The translations under genes and the position numbers were made by a program. A model generated the notes under the pieces. It worked only from the letters and a program-made list of their open reading frames with translations. It was not told where the DNA came from and searched no databases. A stretch of DNA of 64,000 nucleotides from contig JAESUZ010004793.1 of the NCBI GenBank assembly GCA_017311185.1, positions 62,001 through 126,000 of the forward strand, written 5' to 3'. This document shows, piece after piece, positions 10,695 to 21,029 of the stretch; positions within the stretch are counted from its first letter, which is position 1; every line of letters starts with the position of its first letter. This DNA is from Proteles cristata cristata. Lineage: Eukaryota; Chordata; Mammalia; Carnivora; Hyaenidae.

Positions 10695-10872
10695 CATCTG
10701 ACTTTACAACATGCAACGAGCTGACCTCGAGGACCTGCCTTCCTCCTGTCCCGTCTGCAAACTGAAGACCTTAATTCCTGTCTCATGGGTTTCTTGGAGG
10801 AAAGAAATGAAAGGAAGATATGGAAAGCCTGGTACATATATACAAAGCTCTCCAATAAACACAGATGTCGTG
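10695..10872 (+). mobile_element. MIR SINE
   Basis: Sense MIR from about the CGTCTGCAAACTGAAGACC block through GTCTCATGGGTTTCTTGGAGG and GCCTGGTACATA to AATAAAC at the 3' end. It is the opposite orientation to its neighbour at 10408. Confidence 0.7.
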
Positions 10873-10969
10873 AAGTTAGAATATGTTGATCCCTTAGCAT
10901 AGATGCTGGTGTCTCATCTGAGCTTAATAAATATGAGCCAGTATGGAACTCTAAATGTTGCTGTTGTTC

Positions 10970-11255
10970 GTTTACCTAATAAACACCTGAGCATTCATGT
11001 CTGCCAAGCACTAGGAGGAGAGTCACTGAATTAAACCTGGTGTAAACAATGGAACGCAACCCTGCTCTCTGGGAACCCGAGACGTGGCAGCTAAGGACCG
11101 TCATGGGATGTTTGAGTGCCTTGCAGGGGATGGCTGGGGACTCACCTGCCCCCTTCAGTGGTGGAGCACAAATCGAGGTCATTGTTACACAGAGATGGGG
11201 TGAGCCTTCACAAAGGAGCGGACCGTGGCGCTCAGCCTTGAAGAATATGTCTTTG
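10970..11255 (-). mobile_element. LINE-2 3' end
   Basis: The plus strand shows antisense LINE-2 landmarks in order: GAGCATTCATGTCTGCCAAGCACTAGG, CCTGCTCTCTGGGAAC, and GAGCCTTCACAAAGGAGCGG with GCCTTGAAGAATATG. It spans a few hundred bases and is heavily diverged. Confidence 0.68.
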
Positions 11256-13130
11256 TAGCTGCTGTCTTTTTATGTCTGCATCTGTTCAAACCACAGGGCA
11301 ACACCAAAGAAGAGATTTTTCCCCAGATTTGCAGATCTGTAGAACTCCTGGTTTTCCTTAGTCTGCGAGGCTGCCTTGTTTGTTTGGGGATCTTGGCATT
11401 CACCTTACCTCATCTCTTTCTTCATACAAATCCCGATGGCCTCATTCTCAAGAGCAGAAATCCTCCAAGTGGAAATGGAGCGCTGACTTCTGGGATGTCG
11501 CTGGTATCATTTCCCTGCTCCGTGCTAACTCCCCAAAGCTGCTGTGCAAAATATGGCTTCTTGGGGACCCTGGGATCCAGCATTGTGAGTCTGCGTGGGA
11601 CGTCGTCTACATATCCCCTGTTGTGATAAAGCAGCCACTCGTGAAAAGCTGTCCCTCCTACCTGGAGGGTGACTTCACTCCTAGGAAAACTCACAAAGTC
11701 AGGTGTTTCTAAATGACTGTGATTTTGGTGTGCCGGTGTGTGTGGGGGAGGAGGTAATTCCTTCCCTCCCTTGATTTACCATTTTAAACTCCCCAAAACA
11801 CACGGCTGCTGGCTAAAACACGGTCACATGTCTTCTTTCTCTGGATTTCTCAATTCAGGGGGAAAATCAGCAGAAGGTGAGGTTGAAGTTGCAAGCTTCA
11901 TTAGGACAGCAGGAGATGCAGCTTCTTGGGAGATGGCTTCCTTTAATTTTAAATTGCAGAAACTTAAAGCAGCAACTTGGAAACTAGTTCTTCTAATGCT
12001 TAATAATGTCTACCCACCTCCCTCAATTTGAAAGTAGTTCACTGCGTGGGGTGGGGAGACATTGAAGGTGAGGACCCAGAACATTTTAATTCTCCAAAGC
12101 ATCCATTTCAGGAAAAGAAGACAAGGAAGTTCTGTGCTCGTGGCCATTAGCAAAAATCCTTGGTGTGTGATACACCCTGACTTCCTCCAAGTGCCTCTGC
12201 CTCAAATTTTATTAGATGAAAAGGGGCCTCAGCTTTTTATGCAGGCGTGTGTGGTAATTTATAAAACATGTCTGTAAATTACCTGATTCCTCATTCTGCT
12301 GATATTCTTCCAATTGCCTTAATAGACCATAAAAATGGTAATGCCATGGTGAACCGTTAAATGCTCAGCTATTTAGCTCAGCAAGTTGTACAATTTGTAA
12401 CCAAGTAAATCTAATTTCAAAGTAGGATGGGGAAGGGAAGCCGCCTCCTGAGAGTCCCTCATGGTCGTTTTCCTGGAGGGGACATGATTGATAAAGCTCT
12501 CCCCAGACTCTGAACACCTGCTAATGAAGTCAGATTCCCTAAACAGCTAAAGAGTTTGGCTCTTTTTCATATAACTTACAGATATAAGCCCCCTGGTTTT
12601 TAAAAATATTTTTTTGCCTTTCTTTTGTGAGATTGTTTGGAACATCCAAGGGAGTTGGCAATCCATGCCAATAAGAAGCCTGGCCTGATCACTTAAGCAT
12701 TATTTAAATTGCTTCTGGCAGCCTCTCCCTCTGGGACATAGGCTACACCTTGAATTAAGTACATCTAAACTGACACTAAAATGGTAAAGTATGGATTTGT
12801 CCCTATGAAATATTGTGTGTCCAAAACAGAAAAAGGAGAACTGTATAGACAGTAAAGATAATTAACAGAGAGGCAGGTAGTAGTAAGTTTGGCAGGGAGG
12901 GTGGGATAAGGTCATACGTCTATCTTACTAAGAGCTTAGATGTTATTCACTGAGTGGTGGGGGGTCCAGTGAGGGAGTCTGAAAGGGGGAAGACAAGCTG
13001 GTGGCACCATGGGGAGAGGGCAGTATTGGAGTGCTTGCCAGGGATCACTCTCTGAAATGTGAGGGTGAGGTGATGAGGGTTTCAGCTGGATGGTGTCAGG
13101 TAGAGAGAAGGAGGCACAAGCACTAGGAAG
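11256..13130. other. Repeat-poor unassigned stretch
   Basis: About 1.9 kb without a confidently recognised repeat. Frames at 11225-11626 (133 codons, plus), 11380-11712 (plus) and 11422-11694 (minus) overlap, have no known domain and are not called. The block 12240-12430 is A/T-rich yet not simple and could be a conserved non-coding element (see findings). Confidence 0.45.
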
Positions 13131-13133
13131 TTG

Positions 13134-13630
13134 TGGTAGGTAGAATTCTAAAGTGACCCTCAAATTCCAACCCCAATGTCCCACACTCTTGTATCATCCC
13201 CTCACCTTGAGTGTGGGTAAGATCTGGGAATATAACGGAATATCAGTCCTGTAACTAATCTGTGGACTTTGAGGGAATAACAAAGGAGACTAACTAGGTG
13301 GGCCTGGTCTAATGAGGTGAGCCCTTCAAAGAAAATGTAGCATCGGAAAGATTCCCTCTGTATGTCTTGAAGACAGAAACAAACGACTCTGTTGGGAGTT
13401 GTGTTCCTTTAAGTCCTACAGCCACAAAGAACTGAATTCTTCCAATAACCATTGAGTGAGTTTGGAAGAGGAAATTGAACCGTGGTGAGATTCTAGCCCT
13501 GATGGACACTCGATCTCAGCTTTGTAAGACCCAGACTAGAGGGCAGCCACACTGTGCCTGGACTTTGGACCTTTTGAACTGATCAGTTGTTTTAGTGGCT
13601 AAGTCTGTAGTCCTTTGATATGCAACAAGA
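13134..13630 (+). mobile_element. MaLR-type LTR (MLT1-like)
   Basis: Sense LTR beginning TTGTGGTAGGTAGAATTCTAAAGTG, continuing TCACCTTGAGTGTGGGTAAGATCTGGGAATAT, ACTAGGTGGGCCTGGTCTAATGAGGTGAGCCCTT, CTACAGCCACAAAGAACTGAATTCTTCC and ending near a GTGGCTAAGTCTGTAG block. This is the layout of an ancient non-autonomous ERVL-MaLR LTR. No internal region or partner LTR is visible; solo LTR. Confidence 0.78.
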
Positions 13631-13659
13631 GAAAATAAATATGACTTCAGAATAACAAG

Positions 13660-14090
13660 AGGCCATCAGCCTACAAGATTCATAATATCTTACTTTAAAC
13701 AATGAAGTCTTATTTCAGATATATATAATACATCAAATGACAAAGTGTTCCCAAGCTGGGGGTCTTTCAAATTTACTTTACCGAATGTATATGATGTTTC
13801 CATAATCACTGTAATCACTATCTCTGTAAGCAGGTTCCTAGTTGTTTCTCCCTGCCCCTCCCCATTCACAATTATGTACTTTGAAATCCAGTATGATTTT
13901 ATTCCACATGTAAGACTTAGATGAAGATATGCCTTCATACAGCCGGGGAGGGATTTCCTGGAGAACACTGACTGTCTGGGTTCCCACCATGTGGAACTTG
14001 CTTTGGTGTAATTTCCTCTGGACGGGACATCATTGGGGCAGGGGGTCCCCGCTGAAAGTTCAGAAATTCTTGATTGTTGGAGTTCTGGTA
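13660..14090. other. Unassigned sequence
   Basis: No repeat or gene is recognised. Moderately A/T-rich up to about 13930. Confidence 0.5.
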
Positions 14091-14091
14091 G

Positions 14092-14275
14092 GTTTACTCT
14101 GATATAGGGTAAGCCCTGCAGTCTGAATTCAGATCCTGATTCTAACTCTCAACCTCAATTTCCAGATTTTTCTTTTAAATGCTGAGAACATGTCTAAGAA
14201 TGTTTGGGGGGGGGATAGAATGATTAAATGAGATGACTTACCAGAAGCTACTTAGAATAATGCTGAACATTTGAA
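14092..14275 (+). mobile_element. MIR SINE
   Basis: Sense MIR: CTGCAGTCTGAATTCAGATCCTGATTCTAAC, then CAACCTCAATTTCCAGATTTT, ATTAAATGAGATGACTTACC and TTAGAATAATGCTGAACA follow the family order. A G run at 14203-14212 interrupts it. Confidence 0.72.
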
Positions 14276-14349
14276 AATGGTCATCGAGAGATCAGCTGGG
14301 ATGATAATGATGATGATTCATCAAAAGTGCATGTAATAGTAGGGATTTT

Positions 14350-14401
14350 ATGAGTGGGTGAGTGAGTGAATGAATGAATGAAAGAATGAATGAATATATG
14401 A
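14350..14401. repeat. Imperfect GTGA/GAAT microsatellite
   Basis: Tetranucleotide repeats, first GTGAGTGAGTGA then GAATGAATGAATGAA with interruptions. Confidence 0.85.
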
Positions 14402-14610
14402 AGAGACTTGATTATGACACTTGAGGCCAGTTCATGAATTAAACATGAAGACTTGGAACTGCCAAAAGAATTTGAGATAATTATCTTGGCCTCATTCAGG
14501 AAGCTAGAGGGGATGCCAAGAAAGAATTGAATTCTTCTAAAAACTAGTGAAACAACCATTATTTTCAAAGGTTGCTTGCTGAGTATGAGATTCTGACTAA
14601 AGGAAAGGGG

Positions 14611-14640
14611 GGTTTTGTTTTGTTTTGTTTTGTTTTGTTT
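14611..14640. repeat. (TTTTG)n microsatellite
   Basis: About six uninterrupted GTTTT units following a short G run. Confidence 0.92.
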
Positions 14641-14644
14641 CAAT

Positions 14645-15420
14645 ACAGGAATTGGCTGCTTTGTACCACCAGGCTGTGGTCTCCAGGTACATCTATCAAC
14701 ACACACAGGTTAGGTGAGCCCAGATGCCCAGCTCCTTAGGTTGAGTTGCTAGCATCCAAACTCCTTGGCACAGGCCTGGCTGGGAATGATACTCAAATCA
14801 GTAACTCCCCCTTCCTTAACTGTCACCATCCCTTTGGAAGAACTAAGATTTTATCCTCACATATTTATTCAAGCCCACCCTTGCAGACCTCACTCCCATC
14901 CTGTTTGATCAGACCAATATTGCATCCCATACTCTAATTTTTCATGTATTGATGCTGTATTTTAAACCTCAGAGGGTGACCTTATTTTCCATCCCTTCAG
15001 GTAGAGGGCCACTCAGACTGGCCATTCTATCCTGTCTATAGAATAAATCATACAAACTGAATAGACCTACTGAGATTATAAAGCCAAAGCCAAAATGTAT
15101 TTTGCCCAAAGTCATTCTAGACCAAAGACAATGCACAGACAGTGAAATGAATATTTTTCCTTTACTTTTATGATCTGAAAGATTTATGGACCATGACTTT
15201 AAAAGCCTATTTAAGTTTTTAAGTTGTATAGAAGAATGCACTGCTTTTTAGATGTACGCTGAAGAATTCAGCGATGAAGTGTCATGTCTGCAACTTAAGC
15301 TGGGTCAGCAAAAAACATAAATGCGTATACATATATGGAGATGGGTAGATATCAGACAAATGTGAGTAGGGCATTCAGACAATTAGACATCGTACTAGTC
15401 TTTCCATGTTTCTCTGTGTT
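14645..15420. other. Unassigned sequence
   Basis: No recognised repeat or gene. Small frames on both strands at 14746-15241 have no known domain. Confidence 0.5.
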
Positions 15421-15432
15421 TGAAAATAATAT

Positions 15433-15643
15433 GGGGGCGCCTGGGTGGCTGTCGGTTAAGCGTCTGACTTTCGCTTAGGTCATGATCTCGTGGTTCGTGG
15501 GTTCGAGCCCCGCGTCGGGCTCTGTGCTGACGGCCAGCTCAGAGCCTGGAGCCTGTTTCAGTCTGTGACTCCCTCTCTCTGACCCTCCCCTGCTCATGCT
15601 CTCTCTCTCTCTCTCTCCTAGAAATAAAACATTAAAAAAATAA
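15433..15643 (+). mobile_element. CAN-SINE, young subfamily A
   Basis: Full-length SINE starting GGGGGCGCCTGGGTGGC. The head lacks three bases where other copies read GGCTCAGTCGG (here GGCTGTCGG). Subfamily A marks TTTCGCTTAGGTC, GACGGCCAGCTC, CAGTCTGTGACTCC and CTCCTAGAAATAAA are all present. Target-site duplication GAAAATAATAT at 15422-15432 and 15644-15654. Confidence 0.96.
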
Positions 15644-15654
15644 AAGAAAATAAT

Positions 15655-16565
15655 ATAATGCTGGAAAGAAATTCCAGATGTGCATTCTGGAATGGAAAGA
15701 AGTTCCATTTTGTGCATTCAAAGGACCATTTGCTCTTTTCCTTTCTTCTGTGATATCAACTTTAACCATGCTGATGTATGAAAACGTTGACTGGGGACAC
15801 CTCCCACTATCCATTTGTGTTTTTGTCTTTTACTCTTTAATCTTCAGAGCTGTTTTGTCCAACCCTCTTCTTAGAACATGGATTTTCTCTCTGCCTTTAA
15901 TGTAATTTTACACTTAATATGAGTAGGCTTCCTCTGGCTATGTCTTTTCACTGATGTCTTATTTAATAAATCAAAAAATATCTCTAGCCCCTGTGATGAA
16001 GCCCATCCAGCACTCAGTTTCTCATTACGGTGAGAATATCTGTAACTTTCACCCTGTTAGGCTGCCACAGAATGGCTTTGCATTTAGTGATGGTGGCCTA
16101 GAAGTTGCTTGGAATTAGATCGGACTCAATTTGGCCCACTTTGATCTGACCCTCTTAACATAATTTTCTACTGTTTGACCCAATGAAGATCATGAAGTAG
16201 AAAATTTGAGAAAACCTGATTACTGAAATTTGGTTGGGTTTTTTAACCTAAAAAGAAATCAAAAGGAATATTGGAAGATTTTTTTAAAGAAATGATGTCT
16301 GTGAGACAAGATGTATAGAATCAACCAACCAGAAAGGCACCTTGGTATTACTTCCTGGAGAGAACACAGTTGAACAGGCAGAAGGACAGTGGTCCTGCAG
16401 AGAGAAACAGAACAAGGATAATTGTCGTGTTAGCAACTTACTTCTCCGGAAAGTCGCTTCTCTGAGCACATGTGCATTAACCAGTGATGGTGGCATTGGG
16501 TCCCCAAGGCATAACGAGGTCTTATCATTGGAGAAGACATTGACCAGAGGAAGTTCCACTGAAGA
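15655..16565. other. Unassigned sequence
   Basis: No recognised repeat or gene. A frame at 16342-16602 and its antisense partner 16284-16559 are mutually exclusive and show no domain. Confidence 0.5.
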
Positions 16566-16569
16566 TTTG

Positions 16570-16745
16570 CTGGCTCACTTTATCCTCATAACGGTGCCTT
16601 AAGGTTCATGGCATTATCCCCAAGTTCAAGTACAGAAACTGAGGCTCAGAGTTTAGAGTAATTTGCTTAATAGAAGCTGGTTATTGACACAGCTGGATCA
16701 TCACACGGGTCCTTTGGACTCCAGAGCCTGAGCTCACTCGTAGGC
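16570..16745 (-). mobile_element. MIR SINE
   Basis: Reverse MIR: CTCACTTTATCCTCATAAC, GCATTATCCCCAAGTTCAAGTACAGAAACTGAGGCTCAGAG, GACACAGCTGGATCATC and TGGACTCCAGAGCCTGAGCTCAC match in order. Confidence 0.8.
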
Positions 16746-16794
16746 ACAAAAGGGGAACTTAGAAATCACATACTCCAAGCTTTCTTTCCTTTCT

Positions 16795-17465
16795 TCCCTA
16801 ACACTGTTTTCTTAATTCTGTTTCTGCATTCACCCGCTGATGGACATGTGGGTTGTTTCTACACTTGTGCTATTCTGAATCACACTGCTGTGAGCATACA
16901 TGTGCAAGTTTTTATGTGACAGTATGTTCTCAGTTCTTTTGGGTATCTGTGTGGGCATGAGATAGCTGAGCCAATTGGTAAGTTTATGTTGAAGTTGTTG
17001 GCAAACTGCCAAACTTAGTTGCATAGCGGCTTCAGGATTTTGTTCCCATGACCACTGCTTCACGAGCCTTCTACTTCCTTCACATTCTTGCCAATGGTTG
17101 TAATTGTGTTTTCTGATGATAGTCATCTTGGTGGGTGTGCAGTAGTATTTCATTGTGAGTTTAATTTGCATTTCCTTAATCACCATTGATGTTGAGCTTA
17201 TTTTCATGTACTTGCTGGTCACTCATAGATCTTTGGAGAAACGTGTATTCAAGTCTTTTGCCAATTTTTAATCAGGTTACTTTTTGTTGTTAAGTTTTAG
17301 GAGCTCTTTACATGGTCTGACTACTCTAATGGACGTATGATTTGCAAATACTTTTTCCCATTCTGTGGCTTTTGTTTTTACTTTCTTGACAGTGTCCTTT
17401 GACACACAAAGATGTTTAATTTTGATGGAGTCCAATGCATTTATTTCATGTATGTTTCGTGAAGA
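16795..17465 (-). mobile_element. LINE-1 ORF2 3' region (old L1M), part 1
   Basis: Antisense L1 text runs continuously on the plus strand: CGCTGATGGACATGTGGGTTG, TTTTGGGTATCTGTGTG, CCAAACTTAGTTGC, TTGCATTTCCTTAATCACC, CTTTGGAGAAACGTGTATTCAAGTC, GATTTGCAAATACTTTTTCCCATTCTGTGG, AGTGTCCTTTGACACACAAAGATG. Frameshifts and stops leave no usable ORF2. Interrupted by the SINE at 17483 and continued at 17741. Confidence 0.92.
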
Positions 17466-17482
17466 TAGACATCTCTGTTTTT

Positions 17483-17723
17483 TTTTTTATAACTTTTATT
17501 TTTTTTATTTATTTTTTAATGTTTTATTTATTTCTAGGAGAGAGAGAGAGACAGCGTGAGCAGGGGAGGGTCAGAGAGAGAGGGAGTCACAGACTGAAAC
17601 AAGCTCCAGGCTCTGAGCTGGCAGTCAGCACAGAGCCCAACGCGGGGCTCGAACCCACGAACCGCGAGATCATGACCTAAGCGAAAGTCGGACGCTTAAC
17701 CGACTAAGCCACCCAGGCGCCCC
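17483..17723 (-). mobile_element. CAN-SINE, young subfamily A, inserted in LINE-1
   Basis: Reverse full-length SINE ending GCCACCCAGGCGCCCC, with CTAGGAGAGAG and CCTAAGCGAAAGTCGGACGC marking subfamily A. A perfect 17 bp target-site duplication TAGACATCTCTGTTTTT lies at 17466-17482 and 17724-17740. An 81-codon frame here is a translation of the SINE. Confidence 0.97.
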
Positions 17724-17740
17724 TAGACATCTCTGTTTTT

Positions 17741-17945
17741 AAGACGTTTATTGTTTTAACTCTTAAATTTAGGTCTTTGATACATTCTGAGTTAATTTTT
17801 TATATGCTGTGAGATAGGGTTCCATGTACATTCTTTTGCATGTGCACATCCAGCTGTCCCAGCACCATTTGTTGAAGAGACTATTCTTTTCCCAATGAAT
17901 AGTCTTTGCACCTCTGCCAGATATACCCCAAACTTGCTTTTATAG
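17741..17945 (-). mobile_element. LINE-1 ORF2 3' region, part 2
   Basis: Continues the same antisense L1: TTAGGTCTTTGATACATTCTGAGTTAATTTTT, GTTCCATGTACATTCTTTTGCATGTG, CCAGCTGTCCCAGCACCATTTGTTGAAGAGACTATTC. Gives out before an A/T-rich stretch. Confidence 0.9.
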
Positions 17946-18002
17946 CTTCTTCCAATTGCCTTATTGAGTAGGAGATGTATATACAGCAGATATGGTTTTG
18001 AT

Positions 18003-18123
18003 ATGAACACAAGTAAGCAAATACATGTACACATATAAATATATAAGTATATATTTATTATATATTTATCAATATACATTATATATGTTAATATGCTTAT
18101 TAATATATATTTATCATAAATAT
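18003..18123. repeat. A/T-rich low-complexity, TATATT/ATATAT
   Basis: Almost purely A and T with short ATATAT and TTTATC repeats, next to the DNA transposon remnant that used a TA target. Confidence 0.85.
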
Positions 18124-18463
18124 AGTCAACCTGAACAATGCAGGGTTAGGGGGATGACCTCCCTCCTCCCATGAAGTAGAAAAGCTACATATAACTTTTG
18201 ACTCCCCAAAACCTTAACTACTAATAACCTATTGTTGACTGGAAGCCTCACCAATAACACAGACAGTTGACTAACACATACTTTGTATACTGTATGTATT
18301 ATGTACTGCATTCTTACAATAAAGTAAGCTATAGAAAAGAAAATGTTATTTAAAAAATTACAAGGAAGAGAAAATGTTTACAGAATTGTACTGTATTTAT
18401 CAAAAAAAAATCCACCTTTAAGTGGACCTGCGAATTTCAAACCTCTGTTGTTTAAGGGTCAGT
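18124..18463. mobile_element. Tigger/MER44-type MITE (Tc1-mariner superfamily)
   Basis: Terminal inverted repeats are visible: AGTCAACCTGAACAATGCAGGG at the left and, as reverse complement, CTCTGTTGTTTAAGGGTCAG at the right. The inside, with ACTTTTGACTCCCCAAAACC, CAATAAAGTAAGCTA and CTGTACTGTATTTATC, follows a known non-autonomous family that ends in TIRs of the CAGTTGACCCTTGAACAACA kind. About 340 bases, no transposase frame. The terminal positions are diverged. TA dinucleotides lie at both flanks. Confidence 0.85.
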
Positions 18464-18532
18464 GTGTACATATATACACTCATGTGTGTGCATGTGTGTG
18501 TGTATGTATGTGTGTGTGTATACATATACTTT
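18464..18532. repeat. TG/TA-rich microsatellite
   Basis: Interrupted TG, TATG and TA repeats immediately to the right of the MITE. Confidence 0.82.
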
Positions 18533-18553
18533 TTAAAAGATCAGAAGGTTTTA

Positions 18554-18773
18554 GGGGCACCTGGGTAGCTCAGTCGGTTAAGCGTCTGACTGTGGCTCAG
18601 GTCATGATCTCATGATTTCTGGGTTCAAGCCCCTCATCAGGCTCTGTGCTGACAGTTTGGAGCCTGGAGCCTACTTCAGATTCTCTGTCTCCCTCTCTCT
18701 CTGCCCCTCTGCCCCTCATGTGTGCTCTCTCTCTCAAAAATAAATAAACATAAAAAATAAATAAAATTAAAAA
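18554..18773 (+). mobile_element. CAN-SINE (subfamily B)
   Basis: Full-length SINE starting GGGGCACCTGGGTAGCTCAG. Shows the B form TGACTGTGGCTCAGGTC, CAGATTCTCTGTCTCC and CTCTCAAAAATAAATAAACAT. Target-site duplication, with slight differences, ATCAGAAGGTTTT/ATCAGAAGTTTTT on either side. Confidence 0.94.
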
Positions 18774-18789
18774 ATCAGAAGTTTTTGGA

Positions 18790-19240
18790 TTTATATATAT
18801 TTTTTAAAAAGATAAAACTCCACCTGAAACTACACTATTTGAGATTTTGAGATAGAGATAAATAAAGATGGGCAAAATGGTGCAGTTGGGAATACATTCA
18901 ATATGGTAGTTATTAAATTAATTCTGCTCTATAACTGCTCATCTTCTAATGGAACTCACTCCTACTTGCCCTTTTATAGCAATCAAGACCCTGCCATTAG
19001 TATAAAAACTTGTCAAAGAAGAACATCATTTGGCTCGGCAGAAATACCAACTTCAGCCATGGAGAGATAAAGCAAGCATTGAAAAGCAGCCTGGGAGAAG
19101 GTGCAGGAAAAGGGCACATTGGCCCTCTGGGTCTGTTTGGCCAGTAGATGATACTAGTCTGTATGGTAGAACTGGGAAAACTTTAAGATGATCTCTTCTC
19201 CCATAGTAGTCATTGGAGGGATCGGGGCTCCAAGAAACAC
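18790..19240. other. Unassigned sequence
   Basis: No recognised repeat or gene. Confidence 0.5.
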
Positions 19241-19247
19241 AGCAGAA

Positions 19248-19475
19248 TAAAAGAACATGAAAGTTGGAGTCAAACAGACTTGACTTTGAATCCAGGTCTT
19301 GCCATTTTATTTACCTCTGTGACCTTGAGCAAGTAGAACTGACTTCTCTGAACTGTTTTTGTCCATTAGGAAAATGGCATGATGATACTTCCATGCCAGA
19401 TCTGTAAGGACTGTGAACAAAATAGTTTAAACAACTAGCTCAATACGCGCACCGAGGAAGCATTTAATGCAAAGA
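19248..19475 (+). mobile_element. MIR SINE
   Basis: Sense MIR nearly end to end: GTTGGAGTCAAACAGACTTGAC, AATCCAGGTCTTGCCATTTTATTTACCTC, TGTGACCTTGAGCAAGTAG, GGAAAATGGCATGATGATAC and TAAGGACTGTGAACAAAATAG. Confidence 0.88.
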
Positions 19476-19764
19476 GAGGTGTTGTTCTTATTAATAATTA
19501 TTACTTAATTACTATAAAACCTTGGGCTTGTAAACTTCTATTAAGCTCAGAGATTGGCTCAAACATCACGTACACAAAGAAAGCTTATATGACACTCGCC
19601 CAAGCTTGACATGCATGTGAGTCTCTCTGCTCCATTTTTGTGGATCTCCCATCCAACATTCTCAGAAAACCAAGCACTTTTCTTCTTATTACTTGTCATC
19701 AGTGTACAGTTACACTTATGTACTCTCCACTTAAATGCTGAATTTACTATTTTTTCTCTTTAAA

Positions 19765-20330
19765 AAAATATAAATTTCATACAGTAAAAGTCCTTCACCA
19801 TAGTGCAGTTCTGTGAGTTTTGAAAAATACAGTAGAGTTACCACCACCAAAATCGATATCTAGAACATGTTCATCACCCCCCAAATTCCTTCATGTGCCT
19901 TCATAGTCAATCCTTCTCCCCACCCCAACCTCTGCCAACCACTAATCTGTATTCTGCCTATGTAGTAGCTATTTCAAACTGTCATAAAAAAATGGAATCA
20001 AACACTGTACATAACCTTTTGAATGTGGCTTATTTCACTAAATAATGCATCTGCAGTTGACCCATGTTGTTGAGTGTATCTGTAACTTATTGATTTTTAT
20101 CTCTGAGTGTATTCTGTTGAATGGCTGTACCACTTTTGTTAAACATTCACCCATCAAAAGATGCATAGCATCTTTCCAGATTTGACCAGTTATAGACAAA
20201 CCACTGTCAACATTCATAGGCAGATTTTGGTGAGACCATAACTCTTCACTTGGGGGAAATGCCTAGCAGCAGAATTTCTGGGCCGCAATGCAGTATTTTG
20301 TTCCTTAAAAAAATAGAATGTCTAAGGCAA
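19765..20330 (-). mobile_element. LINE-1 3' end (old L1M)
   Basis: Antisense on the plus strand: AGTGCAGTTCTGTGAGTTTTG, AACATGTTCATCACCCCCC, CCAACCACTAATCTGTATTC, AAAAAATGGAATCAAACACTG, CTTATTTCACTAAATAATG, ATTCACCCATCAAAAGATGC and AAATGCCTAGCAGCAGAATTTCTGGG. The order matches the 3' UTR and last ORF2 part, with no frame intact. Confidence 0.85.
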
Positions 20331-20424
20331 ATGGTGGTTTGACACATGTGAATTGTAAGAATGTGGATGTTCTTTATAATATTCTATATAGTCTTCTTGT
20401 GCTTAAAAGTTTTAAAATATTTTT

Positions 20425-20650
20425 ACTGTTTATTTATTTTTGAGAGAGTGACAGAGAGAGAGAGAGATCGTGAGCAAGGGAGGGGCAGAGAAAGAGGGAA
20501 ACAGAGAATGCCAAGCAGGCTCCTTCCCAACGTGGGGCTCAAACTCACCAACTGTGAGAGGGGCTCAAACTCACCAACTGTGAGATCATAATCTGAGCCA
20601 AAATCAAGAGTTAGACGTTTCACCAACTGAGCCACCCAGGAACCCCCCCC
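20425..20650 (-). mobile_element. CAN-SINE with internal tandem duplication
   Basis: Reverse SINE from TTATTTATTTTTGAGAGAG to AACTGAGCCACCCAGGAACCCC. Inside it, a 26 bp block beginning GGGGCTCAAACTCACC occurs twice in exact tandem (20534-20559 and 20560-20585), while about 25 bases of the usual body (the part reading CAGGCTCTGAGCTGTCAGC in other copies) are missing just upstream. Flanked by AAAATATTTTT copies at 20414 and 20651. Confidence 0.93.
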
Positions 20651-20806
20651 AAAATATTTTTTTAATAAATAAAAATTACATAATATACGTCACCCAACAA
20701 CTCAGATGATATATACATTGGTAATCATGTTAAAGAATGGAAGATGAGCTTTGTCACAGTGATAAAATCCTTTTGTACCTAAAGATACTAATAATTGTAA
20801 TCGTTC

Positions 20807-21010
20807 GGGGCGCCTGGGTGGCTTAGTAGGTTAAGCGTCCGACTTTCGCTTAGGTCATAATCTCGCGGTTTGTGGGTTTGAGCCCCGCGTTGGGCTCTGT
20901 GCTCACTGCCAGCTCAGAGCCTGGAGCCTGTTTCAGTCTGTGACTCCCTCTCTCTCTGACCCTCCCCTGTTCACGCTGTCTCTCTCTCTCCTAGAAATAA
21001 ATAATAATAA
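20807..21010 (+). mobile_element. CAN-SINE, young subfamily A
   Basis: Full-length SINE beginning GGGGCGCCTGGGTGGCTTAG with all A marks (TTTCGCTTAGGTC, CACTGCCAGCTC, CAGTCTGTGACTCC, CTCCTAGAAATAAATAA). An 18 bp target-site duplication TAATAATTGTAATCGTTC (20789-20806) and TAATCATTGTAATCATTC (21011-21028) shows two differences. Confidence 0.96.
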
Positions 21011-21029
21011 TAATCATTGTAATCATTCT

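Noticed and set aside
14281..14706. 141-codon minus-strand ORF
   Set aside because: Runs through the (TTTTG)n and GAAT microsatellites, giving Lys/Asn/Thr and Ser/Phe/Ile/His repeats.
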